A stretch of 64,000 bases of DNA from the NCBI RefSeq assembly GCF_000241345.1, contig NZ_BAED01000063.1, positions 115,745-179,744 of the forward strand. The letters run 5' to 3'. Under the pieces are notes generated by a model. It made no database searches and was not told where the DNA came from. It saw nothing but the letters and a program-made list of their open reading frames with translations. The position numbers were made by a program, and so were the translations under genes. Below are positions 56,628 to 64,000 of this stretch, piece after piece. The DNA comes from Gordonia amarae NBRC 15530 (lineage in GTDB: Bacteria > Actinomycetota > Actinomycetes > Mycobacteriales > Mycobacteriaceae). Each line of letters begins with the position of its first letter. The stretch's first letter is position 1.

Positions 56628-57533
56628 TTGCGTTTGTCAGGTGCACTGCTGGCGGTTGCCGCGGTAGCTGGTTCTGTTCTCGTTCCCACCATCGTCGCGG
56701 AGGCCCCGGCCGGTGCGGCGCCGGCTGCTAATGCGGCGGTGCAGGAACTCAATTCGTTGAAAGTGAAGGGGCGTGCCCCGAAGACCGGGTATGACCGGAA
56801 CAAGTTCGGTGAGGCGTGGGCCGACAATGTGTCGGTGACCTACGGCCGCAACGGGTGCGACACCCGGAACGACATTCTGCGTCGTGACCTGCGGTCGGTG
56901 AAGATCAAACCGGGCACCAACGGGTGCGTCGTCGCCTCGGGTACGCTGACCGATCCGTACACGCGGTCGGTGATCAGCTTTGTGCGCGGGCCGCGGTCGG
57001 CGGAGGTGCAGATCGATCACCTCGTCGCGCTGTCGGACGCCTGGCAGAAGGGCGCTCAGCAGTGGTCGGCGTCCAAGCGCCGCGATTTCGCGAACGATCC
57101 GCGGAACCTGCTCGCCGTGTCGGGGCGCGCCAACTCGCAGAAGCGGGACGGCGACGCCGCGACGTGGCTGCCGTCGAACAAGTCGTACCGCTGCACGTAC
57201 GTGGCCAAGCAGGTGCAGGTGAAGAAGGTGTACGGGCTGTGGGTGACCGCCGGCGAACGTGACGCCATCCGCCGGGTGCTGTCGTCGTGCGGTGCGAAGG
57301 TTCCGCAGAACTCGACGCCGAACAATGCGCCGAACCGGAACACGAATCCGCCGCGCACCACCACCCCGCCGCGCACCACACCGCGTCCGGTGACGCCGCC
57401 GCCGGCAAGCGACGTCTACTACCAGAACTGCAAGGCGGCCAAGGCCGCCGGTGCTGCCCCGCTGTACCGCGGGCAGCCCGGATACCGGTCGGCGCTCGAC
57501 GGTGACGATGACGGCGTCGCCTGCGAAAGCTGA
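56628..57533 (+). CDS. Secreted HNH (DUF1524) nuclease with Excalibur domain
   Basis: A 301-aa exported protein. Signal peptide at the start (LLAVAAVAGSVLVPTIVAEAPAGA). The DUF1524 nuclease core has VQIDHLVALSDAWQKGA near residue 127 (His of the HNH site), then DPRNLLAVSGRANSQKRDGDAATWLPSN. A Pro/Thr linker follows, then a C-terminal Excalibur calcium-binding motif YYQNCKAAKAAG...LDGDDDGVACES. It should degrade extracellular DNA. The start is a TTG with AAAGGG 8 nt upstream. The gene is GC-rich, unlike the adjacent DUF262 island. Confidence 0.87.
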   Translation: MRLSGALLAVAAVAGSVLVPTIVAEAPAGAAPAANAAVQELNSLKVKGRAPKTGYDRNKFGEAWADNVSVTYGRNGCDTRNDILRRDLRSVKIKPGTNGCVVASGTLTDPYTRSVISFVRGPRSAEVQIDHLVALSDAWQKGAQQWSASKRRDFANDPRNLLAVSGRANSQKRDGDAATWLPSNKSYRCTYVAKQVQVKKVYGLWVTAGERDAIRRVLSSCGAKVPQNSTPNNAPNRNTNPPRTTTPPRTTPRPVTPPPASDVYYQNCKAAKAAGAAPLYRGQPGYRSALDGDDDGVACES

Positions 57534-57554
57534 TCCGCCACAGCATTACCGGCC

Positions 57555-57590
57555 CCGCAGCTCCCCGGTCGCACGACCGGGGAGCTGCGG
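57555..57590. terminator. Bidirectional hairpin terminator
   Basis: A 16-bp perfect stem (CCGCAGCTCCCCGGTC and its complement) with a GCAC loop between two convergent genes. Confidence 0.85.
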
Positions 57591-57591
57591 T

Positions 57592-58299
57592 CTATCCAGA
57601 GCCGGACGCCGTCAGCCATGCCGAGAGCACGCGCCGCGCGCGGTCGGCGAGTTGTGGCCCGTACCGCGCGGCGTCGCCACGGATGGTCGCGGGGGCGATG
57701 CCATGGGCGGCCAGGTCGGAGACGTACCCGATAAGCCACTGCTCCAGACCGTCAGGGTCGGCTTCGAGATGGAACTGGAGCGCGAGGACGGCCGGCCCGA
57801 ACGTGAACGCCTGATGCGGGAATCCCGGTGTGGACGCCAGCAACACCGCACCGTCGGGAATCGCGAACTGGTCACCGTGCCAATGCAGCACCGGCACGTC
57901 ACCCAGCGGTGCGAGCGGATTGTCCGGGACGTCGGCGAGCGTCAACGGCGCGTATCCGACCTCGAAACGACCGGTGGGTTCGACCGCCGCACCGAGTGCG
58001 GCCGCGATCAGCTGCGCCCCCAGACACACCCCGAACGTCAGCCGGCCGAGAGCGATTCGGTCCGCGATAGCCTTGATCTCGTCCGTCAGATACGGGTACG
58101 CCTGCTGGTCTCCCACCCCGATGGGACCGCCGAGCACGACGAGCAGGTCCGCCTCCGACACCGCGCCGGCGTCAACGCGGCCGAACCCGGCGTCGACGTA
58201 CTCGATCCGGTAGCCGAGTTCGCGCAACACAGGATCGAATACGCCGAGATCCTCGAATACGACGTGACGGATCACGAGGGCGGTTCTGATGGCGGACAT
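57592..58299 (-). CDS. Class-I glutamine amidotransferase (GMP synthase-like)
   Basis: A 235-aa free-standing GATase. Nucleophile elbow FGVCLGAQLIA near residue 90, and the catalytic His/Glu in LQFHLEADP near 175; HWHGDQFAIP near 140 is the loop found in YfeJ/GuaA-like stand-alone amidotransferases. It may hydrolyse glutamine or gamma-glutamyl compounds for an unknown partner. Convergent with the HNH nuclease gene, separated by the shared hairpin. Confidence 0.85.
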   Translation of the reverse strand: MSAIRTALVIRHVVFEDLGVFDPVLRELGYRIEYVDAGFGRVDAGAVSEADLLVVLGGPIGVGDQQAYPYLTDEIKAIADRIALGRLTFGVCLGAQLIAAALGAAVEPTGRFEVGYAPLTLADVPDNPLAPLGDVPVLHWHGDQFAIPDGAVLLASTPGFPHQAFTFGPAVLALQFHLEADPDGLEQWLIGYVSDLAAHGIAPATIRGDAARYGPQLADRARRVLSAWLTASGSG

Positions 58300-58338
58300 G
58301 GAAGCCGATTATCCACCAATAATGCCGACGCGACCGGC

Positions 58339-59325
58339 TCAGAGTTGGGGGATGACCTTCTCGGCGAGATCGGTGATGGTGCGCATGGTGATGCCGGCGT
58401 CGGTGGTGGCCTCGGTGTAGAAGGCGAGGCGGCGGGCGCCGGTGGTCTCGATGAAGGTGCCGAGTTCGTCGACGACCTGGTTCACCGGGCCGACGATCGC
58501 GGCGTTCAGGGCCATCTGCACCTGATCCTCGGAGGTGAGGGGTTTGCCGTCGGGGCCGACGTGGAACTCGGGCGCCTGCGGGACGTGCGGATGGTCGCCG
58601 TCGTTGAATGATTGCCGCGCGGCGTTCGCCAGCCGGTCCCGGGCGTCGGGGGCGTCGTCGATGACGACGATCAGGGTGTGCAGGTGGCGGGGATCGCCGA
58701 CCGGATCGAACGACCGATACGCCTCCTCGATCTGTACGCGGGGCTCGGCGGGCATCGCGAAATAGTGCTGCAGCGCAAGACCATTGCGGGCGGCCAATTC
58801 CATTCCGGCGGCGCCGGTGGTGCCGAGCAGCAGTTCGGGGTGCGGCCGGGTCAGCGGCTCCGGCTGCAGGAACGACCCCGGCGCCCAGTGTTCGAGGATC
58901 TGCCGCGCGCTCGACATCGGCTCCTCATCCCAGTGCGCGAAGTCGACGCCCAGGACTTCGTAGTCCTTGCGGTAGCCGCCGCGTCCGAGGCCGAGGATGA
59001 ACCGGCCGCCGCTGAGCTGGTCGAGCAGCGCGGACCGTTCGGCCATCTCCACCGGATGCAGCAGCGGCGACAGCGTGACCGCGGTCCCGACCCTGATCCG
59101 CTCGGTGCGGCCGAGCAGGAATGCGGCTGTCGTCAGCGCGCTGGGGTTGATGCCGAACCTGATGAAGTGGTGTTCGGTGACCCACAGTTCGTCGTAGCCG
59201 AGTTGTTCGGCGGCGACGGCCTCGCGGAGCGTCAGGTCGAATACCCCGGCCGTGGTGGGGGCCAGGTTGGCACCCATGTTCAGGAACAGTCCGTAGGTGC
59301 GGTCGCCCGCGGTGGTGGCGGTCAT
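58339..59325 (-). CDS. LLM-class flavin-dependent oxidoreductase
   Basis: A 328-aa bacterial-luciferase-like barrel: DELWVTEHHFIRFGINPSA near residue 46, VGTAVTLSPLLHPVEMAE near 77, and GGRFILGLGRGGYRKDYE near 105. FMN- or F420-dependent; substrate unknown. The ATG lies 6 nt after a TAGCCT -10 box, so the transcript is probably leaderless. Confidence 0.87.
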   Translation of the reverse strand: MTATTAGDRTYGLFLNMGANLAPTTAGVFDLTLREAVAAEQLGYDELWVTEHHFIRFGINPSALTTAAFLLGRTERIRVGTAVTLSPLLHPVEMAERSALLDQLSGGRFILGLGRGGYRKDYEVLGVDFAHWDEEPMSSARQILEHWAPGSFLQPEPLTRPHPELLLGTTGAAGMELAARNGLALQHYFAMPAEPRVQIEEAYRSFDPVGDPRHLHTLIVVIDDAPDARDRLANAARQSFNDGDHPHVPQAPEFHVGPDGKPLTSEDQVQMALNAAIVGPVNQVVDELGTFIETTGARRLAFYTEATTDAGITMRTITDLAEKVIPQL

Positions 59326-59331
59326 ATACCG

Positions 59332-59361
59332 AGGCTAGCCCGTTAGCTAAAGTTAGCCAAC
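59332..59361 (-). promoter_or_regulatory. Promoter with GCTAAC repeats before the LLM gene
   Basis: On the minus strand GGCTAAC, AGCTAAC and GGCTAGC follow one another at about one-turn spacing upstream of and within the TAGCCT -10 box; TTAGCTAA inside is itself palindromic. It looks like an operator, though no regulator gene is adjacent. Confidence 0.4.
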
Positions 59362-59406
59362 CCTTAGTTTGGGTCTCGGGGTGTGGGAGTCGACATTGTT
59401 TGCTCA

Positions 59407-59449
59407 CGGGGTTTCGAGGCTTGTCGCTAGCGCTCCTCGCACCTCAACC
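59407..59449. repeat. ~43-bp intergenic repeat, copy 1
   Basis: It begins GGGGTTTCGAGGC, continues GTCGCT(A/T)GCGCTCCTCG and ends CACCTCAACC. The same sequence with few changes recurs twice on the other side of sdaA, in the same orientation. The CGAGG/CCTCG ends can pair, so it may fold as a hairpin. Confidence 0.8.
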
Positions 59450-59467
59450 AGCGAAGGTCGGGTGCGG

Positions 59468-60883
59468 TCAGCATTCGACGATGTTGAGAGGGACGTGGAC
59501 CGCGAGGCCACCAGTTGCGGTTTCTTTGTATTTGGTGTGCATGTCGCGGCCGGTGTCGCGCATCGTCGCGATCACCTGATCGAGGCTGACGCGGTGGGTG
59601 CCGTCGCCGCGCAACGCCATCCGGGCGGCGTTGATCGCCCGGCCCGCGGAGATCGCGTTGCGTTCGATGCACGGGATCTGCACCAGCCCGCCGATCGGAT
59701 CGCAGGTCAGGCCCAGGCTGTGTTCCATCGCGATCTCGGCCGCGTTCTCCACCTGCTCCGGGGTTCCGCCGAGCACCTCGGCCAGGCCGGCGGCGGCCAT
59801 CGCGGCGGCCGAACCCACCTCGCCCTGGCAGCCGACGTCGGCACCGGAGATCGAGGCGTGCTCCTTGATGAGCGCACCCACCGCACCCGCGGTGAGCAGG
59901 TAGCGGATCGTCGCATCATCGGGGTCGGCGCGACCGGCCTCGGTGTAGCGGCGCGCGTAATGCAGCACGGCGGGCACGATCCCGGCGGCACCGTTGGTGG
60001 GGGCGGTGACCACCCGGCCGCCGGCCGCGTTCTCCTCGTTGACGGCCAGTGCCACCAGATTCACCCAGTCCTCGGCGAACTCCGGCGCCCGGTCCCGGTC
60101 CTCGTACACCAGGCGCTGCCACCACGCCTTCGCCCGCCGGGACACCTGCAGACCGCCCGGCAGGACACCGTCGGTCATCATGCCGCGCCGCGCGCACTCG
60201 TGCATGACGTCGGCGATCTCCAGCAGATACTTGCCGACATCGTCGGGTGAGCGCTGCCGCGCCTCGTTCGCGAGGGTGATCTCGGCGATCGAGAGCCCCG
60301 ACGACGCGCACAGGTCCAGCAGTTGCCGCGCGCTGGAATACCGGTACGGCACGCCGGCGTCGTCGGCGTCGGCGTCGGTGTCGGAGAGTGCGGCGAACCC
60401 GGCGGCGGTGACGACGAAGCCGCCACCCACCGAGAAGTAGGTCTCCGTGACGATCAGTGATTCGGCGATCGGCGATTCGGTGTTCGCGAAGGCGCGCAAC
60501 GTCATCGCGTTGGGATGTTCCGGCAGGAAGATGTTCGCCCGGCACACGATGTCGTCGGTGGTGAACGGGATCTCGAGCAATCCACCGAGCCGGATCCGGT
60601 GGTGCAGGGCCATCCAGGCCAGGCGCTGCTGTTTGGTCTCGGTGGAGATGGTCTCCGGGCGCAGGCCCTCGAGGCCCAACAACACCGCGTCGAGGGTGCC
60701 GTGGCCGGCCCCGGTGGCGGCGAGGGAACCGAAGAGTTCGCACTCCACCCGGATCGGCTCGGCGAGCAGGCCGCGTTCGGTGAGGTCGTCGACGAAGCGT
60801 TGCGCGGCACGCATGGGTCCGACGGTATGGGAACTCGATGGTCCGATACCGATGCTGAACAGTTCGATAACGCTGACGGGCAT
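59468..60883 (-). CDS. sdaA: L-serine ammonia-lyase (iron-sulfur), single chain
   Basis: About 471 aa, converting L-serine to pyruvate and ammonia. The N-terminal beta part has [24 protein letters not shown] (residues 3-26) and [19 protein letters not shown]. The C-terminal alpha part has the cluster-binding Cys residues in [14 protein letters not shown] near 346 and [19 protein letters not shown] near 390. GAGG lies 8 nt before the chosen ATG; an extension upstream crosses a repeat. Divergent from the betaine-demethylation genes, it would consume serine made from their glycine. Confidence 0.95.
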   Translation of the reverse strand: MPVSVIELFSIGIGPSSSHTVGPMRAAQRFVDDLTERGLLAEPIRVECELFGSLAATGAGHGTLDAVLLGLEGLRPETISTETKQQRLAWMALHHRIRLGGLLEIPFTTDDIVCRANIFLPEHPNAMTLRAFANTESPIAESLIVTETYFSVGGGFVVTAAGFAALSDTDADADDAGVPYRYSSARQLLDLCASSGLSIAEITLANEARQRSPDDVGKYLLEIADVMHECARRGMMTDGVLPGGLQVSRRAKAWWQRLVYEDRDRAPEFAEDWVNLVALAVNEENAAGGRVVTAPTNGAAGIVPAVLHYARRYTEAGRADPDDATIRYLLTAGAVGALIKEHASISGADVGCQGEVGSAAAMAAAGLAEVLGGTPEQVENAAEIAMEHSLGLTCDPIGGLVQIPCIERNAISAGRAINAARMALRGDGTHRVSLDQVIATMRDTGRDMHTKYKETATGGLAVHVPLNIVEC

Positions 60884-60944
60884 GGCTGTGACCTCGATAA
60901 ACAGTGTACTGCGGAACGTTGTGGTGGGGGACTCGGTTGTCTTG

Positions 60945-60987
60945 CGGGGTTTCGAGGCTCGTCGCTTGCGCTCCTCGCACCTCAACC
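60945..60987. repeat. ~43-bp intergenic repeat, copy 2
   Basis: Near-identical to the copy on the far side of sdaA. It runs directly into the 23-bp tandem array, whose unit starts with the repeat's own last letters (CACCTCAACC). Confidence 0.85.
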
Positions 60988-61058
60988 GGCAGAGCCGGGG
61001 CACCTCAACCGGCAGAGCCGGGGCACCTCAACCGGCAGAGCCGGGGCACCTCAACCGG
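60977..61058. repeat. 23-bp tandem repeat array, ~3.6 copies
   Basis: Units beginning GCACCTCAACCGGCAGAG and ending CCGGG, at 60977, 61000 and 61023, with a partial copy at 61046. Each holds a small dyad CCGGC-AGA-GCCGG. No spacers and no cas genes, so it is not a CRISPR array. Confidence 0.9.
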
Positions 61059-61433
61059 AGTCGGGGTGGATGCGTCAGTCGGACGTGGGGACCGATCCGG
61101 GGAGACGACAATGCCCGCTCACCGGGTTTCGAGGCTCGTCGCTGACGCTCCTCGCACCTCAACCGGCAGAGGGAGACACTCGGTCAGCGGCGAGGGCCAC
61201 CTGCTGACGGGCGTCGAGCGGGTTCGTCGTGACCACTGGCCGACACCGGATTCACGGTCTCACATCCGGATTGACAACGCAATGCACAGGCCCCACCATT
61301 GTTGCATGACTCGCGCACCGTTGCGCTGGTCGCAACAACACGCCCACCGTCACCGCACATCGACACCGCCGCCGGCACCCATCGGGATGCCAGCACAGTC
61401 CCTGATTCTTTTGGCAGAGAAAGTACTTCGCCG
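61004..61433. other. Intergenic region sdaA / gbcA
   Basis: It contains most of the 23-bp tandem array, the third copy of the 43-bp repeat, a candidate -35 box TTGACA (61271-61276) and a long-spaced inverted repeat TTGTTGC (61299-61305) / GCAACAA (61332-61338) that could bind a regulator of the gbcA operon. I see no gene in it. Confidence 0.5.
61122..61164. repeat. ~43-bp intergenic repeat, copy 3
   Basis: Same orientation as the other two copies and followed by CGGCAGAGGG, i.e. a truncated version of the tandem unit. Confidence 0.85.
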
Positions 61434-62759
61434 ATGCTTGCACCCCTGCGCCCGGACCACCGGGAACTGCTCGCCGCCAGGGAAACCGGCCGGAGCCTGC
61501 CCGCGCCGTTCTATGTGAGCCCAGAGTGGTTCCAGCACGACGTCGATGAGGTGTTCTCCAAACAGTGGCTCTTCGTGGCCGCCGAAGCCGAGATCCCCGA
61601 ACCCGGCGACTTCGTCACCGTGAACTTCGGCACCCAGTCGGTGATCGTCATCCGCGCCGACGACAACACCGTCCGTGCCCACCACAATGTGTGCCGGCAC
61701 CGCGGCGCCCGCCTGATCACCGAACCGCGCGGCGCCACCGGCACCATAGTCTGCACTTACCACTCGTGGACGTACGACGCCGACGGACACCTCACGTACG
61801 CCGATGCCCAGGACTCCGGTTTCGACCGGAAATGCTTCACGCTCAGGTCCGTTCACGTCCGCACCATCGCCGGACTGGTGTTCATCTGCCTCGCCGACGA
61901 GGCACCCACCGACATCGATGAGGTGGCCGAGATCGTCGAGCCCTACCTCGCCCCGCACAATCTCGCACAGGCAAAGGTGGCCAAACAGACCGATATCGTC
62001 GAGAACGGCAACTGGAAACTGACCATGGAGAACAATCGGGAGTGCTACCACTGCAACGGGCACCCCGAACTGCTGAACGTCTTCTTTCCCATCTGGGGAT
62101 ACAGCAGCACCGACACCGTCCCCGACCGGCTCGCGCCGGTGTTCAACCGCTACCGCATCTCCACCGCCGAACTCACCGAGGTCTGGGACCGGTACGGCCT
62201 ACCGCACCGAAACATCTTCCAACTCGATACGCGCCCAACGGGATTCCACATCGAACGCGAGGCGATGGATCTGGCCGGCGAATCGTTCACCCTCGACGGA
62301 TCGCTCGCCTGCGCCAAACTGCTCACCGACGACCTGCCCGAACGCAAACTCGGTCGCGTGTCAATGCACCTGCAACCCAATATGTGGCTGCACATCACCA
62401 GCGACCACGGTCTGCTGTTCTCGGTGATCCCCATCGCCCCCGACAAGACGCTGGTGCGCACCACCTGGCTGGTGCACCGCGACGCCGTCGAAGGCGTCGA
62501 CTACGACCTCAACCGGCTCACGAACGTCTGGGAGATCACCAACCAGCAGGACGCCGACTTCGTCGCCCTCGCCCACCAGGGCATCTCCAGTCCCGCCTAC
62601 CTTCCCGGGCCGTACGGACCGTCGGAGGTCCTGGTGGAGGCATTCGTCAACTGGTACATCACCACTCTGCGCACCAATATGGGTGTCGCGGCCGCCGAAC
62701 CCGGTACAGCCCCGATGGACATGGGCTCGCATATGGCCGGGAAGGCAGCGGCCTCGTGA
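61434..62759 (+). CDS. gbcA: Rieske oxygenase, glycine betaine demethylase subunit
   Basis: About 441 aa. Rieske cluster ligands: CRHRGARL and CTYHSW (C-x-H ... C-x2-H) near residues 85-110. The mononuclear iron site is in MENNRECYHCNGHPEL near 203. This arrangement matches GbcA-type oxygenases, which demethylate glycine betaine to dimethylglycine. I start at the ATG of LAPLRPDHRELLA; the frame extends 45 codons upstream through a promoter-like region. The downstream reductase overlaps by 4 nt, and soxB follows, which supports the betaine assignment. Confidence 0.85.
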   Translation: MLAPLRPDHRELLAARETGRSLPAPFYVSPEWFQHDVDEVFSKQWLFVAAEAEIPEPGDFVTVNFGTQSVIVIRADDNTVRAHHNVCRHRGARLITEPRGATGTIVCTYHSWTYDADGHLTYADAQDSGFDRKCFTLRSVHVRTIAGLVFICLADEAPTDIDEVAEIVEPYLAPHNLAQAKVAKQTDIVENGNWKLTMENNRECYHCNGHPELLNVFFPIWGYSSTDTVPDRLAPVFNRYRISTAELTEVWDRYGLPHRNIFQLDTRPTGFHIEREAMDLAGESFTLDGSLACAKLLTDDLPERKLGRVSMHLQPNMWLHITSDHGLLFSVIPIAPDKTLVRTTWLVHRDAVEGVDYDLNRLTNVWEITNQQDADFVALAHQGISSPAYLPGPYGPSEVLVEAFVNWYITTLRTNMGVAAAEPGTAPMDMGSHMAGKAAAS

Positions 62760-63811
62760 CGGTGACCGACGACCATCTGCTGGTGTGCACCGAACGCGCG
62801 CCCGTCACCCGGGACATGGCGACGTTCACCTTCCGCGCCGTCGAACCCCGCACGTTCGTGTTCAATCCCGGCCAGTTCCTCACCATCGGCCTCGACGTCG
62901 ACGGTCGCCGTGTGGAACGCTGCTACAGCATCTCCTCGTCCCCCACCCGCCCGGACACCCTGTCGATCTCGGTGAAGCGGGTGGCCGGCGGCCACGTGTC
63001 GAACTGGTTGCACGACAACATGGAACCGGGGATGACGGTCACCGCGTCCGGGCCGCTGGGCCGATTCAGCTACCGCAGCATACCCGCGGACAAATACCTG
63101 TTCATCTCCGCCGGCAGCGGCATCACACCGGTGATGTCGATGCTAAGAGCGGCCACCGACGCCGACATGCCGGAAGCCGGCCCCGACATCGTGTTCATTC
63201 ACAGCGCCCGCACCTTCGACGACATCCCGTTCCGCGCCGAGCTCGATCAGATCGCCGTCAACAATCCGAACGTGACGGTGGCGTTCGCCTGCACCCGCCT
63301 CGACGCCGCCGGCGAACCCACCACCTACAGCGACACCAGTTTCCGGGGCCATCGTGGCCGGATCGACGCCGGGATGCTCGCGAGCTGGTGCCCCGACATC
63401 GCCGAACGCGTGGTATTCCTGTGCGGCCCTGGCCAATTCCGTAGCCGAGTGCGTACCGCGCTGGTTGCCGCGGGCGGCAGTCTGACCCGGATCCACGAGG
63501 AAAGCTACGGCCTGAAACTACCGCCGCCGGACACCGCCGACATCGACGGGGCGATGACCGTCGACTTCACCCGCCGGGCCCGCCGGATCAGTGTCGGTGA
63601 GGGCACCACGATCCTGGCCGCCGCCGCAGCGGCCGGGGTGACGCTGCCGTCGACGTGCGGCGTCGGGCTGTGCGGTGCGTGCAAAGTCACCAAGACCTCG
63701 GGCGAGGTGGTGATGAATCATCAGGGCGGTATCCGGCCGCGCGAGATCGCGCAGGGCAAGATCCTGCTCTGCTGCTCCGAACCCCTCACACCCGTCGTCA
63801 TCGACTTCTAG
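62756..63811 (+). CDS. gbcB: Flavodoxin/ferredoxin reductase, GbcB-like
   Basis: About 351 aa, electron supply for the Rieske oxygenase. FAD part with [13 protein letters not shown] near residue 60, NAD(P)H part with [17 protein letters not shown] near 117, and a C-terminal plant-type [2Fe-2S] ferredoxin with [13 protein letters not shown] (C-x4-C-x2-C) and LLCCSEPL. The start GTG overlaps the gbcA stop (GTGA), so the two are made together. Confidence 0.87.
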   Translation: MTVTDDHLLVCTERAPVTRDMATFTFRAVEPRTFVFNPGQFLTIGLDVDGRRVERCYSISSSPTRPDTLSISVKRVAGGHVSNWLHDNMEPGMTVTASGPLGRFSYRSIPADKYLFISAGSGITPVMSMLRAATDADMPEAGPDIVFIHSARTFDDIPFRAELDQIAVNNPNVTVAFACTRLDAAGEPTTYSDTSFRGHRGRIDAGMLASWCPDIAERVVFLCGPGQFRSRVRTALVAAGGSLTRIHEESYGLKLPPPDTADIDGAMTVDFTRRARRISVGEGTTILAAAAAAGVTLPSTCGVGLCGACKVTKTSGEVVMNHQGGIRPREIAQGKILLCCSEPLTPVVIDF

Positions 63812-63857
63812 ACTCGAAAACCCCACAGACCACCAGAAAGCGCAAGGACGGCCCGCC

Positions 63858-64000
63858 ATGACAGCCCCCGGTGCAGACCTGCCACACCATCCAGACTTCT
63901 TGTGGCACAACCCCGAACCCAAGTCGAACTACGATGTGGTGATCGTCGGCGGCGGCGGGCACGGCCTGGCCACCGCCCACTACCTGGCCCGCAACCACGG
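63858..64000 (+). CDS. soxB: Sarcosine oxidase beta subunit, 5' part only
   Basis: I translated the visible 47 codons: after [12 protein letters not shown] comes [18 protein letters not shown] and then the FAD-binding [18 protein letters not shown]. This start is distinctive for SoxB of heterotetrameric sarcosine oxidase, which oxidises sarcosine to glycine and passes the methyl group to folate. AAGGA lies before the ATG. The gene runs off the right edge; soxD, soxA and soxG would be expected beyond. Confidence 0.88.
   Translation, partial: MTAPGADLPHHPDFLWHNPEPKSNYDVVIVGGGGHGLATAHYLARNH

Noticed and set aside
60977..61058. Possible CRISPR array
   Set aside because: The 23-bp units are directly abutted with no spacers and there are no cas genes.

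Overview
The window comes from a high-GC actinobacterium of the order Mycobacteriales, most likely Gordonia or a close relative. The evidence is Lsr2, F420-type flavin enzymes, an IdeR/DtxR iron box in front of a salicylate synthase, many promoters whose -10 box sits 6-7 nt from the start codon, and two gene blocks in the order known from Mycobacterium tuberculosis. One block matches the Rv0777-Rv0788 neighbourhood (purB, purC, ptrB, an emrB-type MFS gene, purS, purQ). The other matches Rv0422c-Rv0433 (thiD, thiC, xthA, GNAT, def, DUF3263, LytR_C, sodC, YbdK). The genus is an inference.

Layout, left to right. 1-7000: the 5' part of ectD (ectoine hydroxylase), a thioesterase, an enoyl-CoA hydratase/SDR pair, an AlbA_2-type ATP-binding regulator, and a MerR, PPOX and aldo/keto reductase group. 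7000-14600: a general-stress module around a sigma-F-type factor and its anti-sigma kinase. It holds phosphoketolase (xfp)-VOC-LLM, CsbD, a Cys-rich metallothionein-like protein and ChaB. The xfp gene has a textbook sigma-F promoter (GGTTT-N15-GGGTA) ending at its start codon. 14600-19700: an envelope group with a secreted LVIVD-repeat protein, DUF305, a membrane acyltransferase and an SGNH hydrolase. 19800-26800: clpC, a lytic transglycosylase with an upstream CRP-like site, an M18 aminopeptidase, purQ, purS and a glutathione peroxidase-type gene. 26900-36200: MarR plus two tandem paralogous MFS exporters, ptrB, purC, lsr2, a SelW-like protein and purB.

36200-50150 is the Rv0433-to-Rv0422c-like block. 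It has two insertions relative to M. tuberculosis: a secreted T1/Sa-type RNase with a barstar inhibitor, and a siderophore group (N-hydroxylase, salicylate synthase, siderophore-interacting protein). A TPP riboswitch precedes thiC. 50150-57600 is an accessory stretch: a CMD/AhpD-like gene, a cupin, a HAD protein, a frameshifted second cupin copy, an IS1380-family transposase remnant, a lower-GC DUF262/HNH protein resembling GmrSD-type restriction factors, an unknown protein and a secreted HNH-Excalibur nuclease. 57600-64000: a glutamine amidotransferase, an LLM oxidoreductase, L-serine dehydratase (sdaA) and, divergently, gbcA-gbcB-soxB. The last group would demethylate glycine betaine toward glycine, so the end of the window reads as a betaine-to-glycine-to-serine-to-pyruvate route. 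Direct copies of a roughly 43-bp intergenic repeat flank sdaA.

No rRNA or tRNA gene, CRISPR array or intact transposon was seen. The best candidates for something under-described are the DUF262/HNH island, the RNase-barstar pair, and the 32-bp perfect palindrome with a start-codon hairpin in front of the LVIVD gene.
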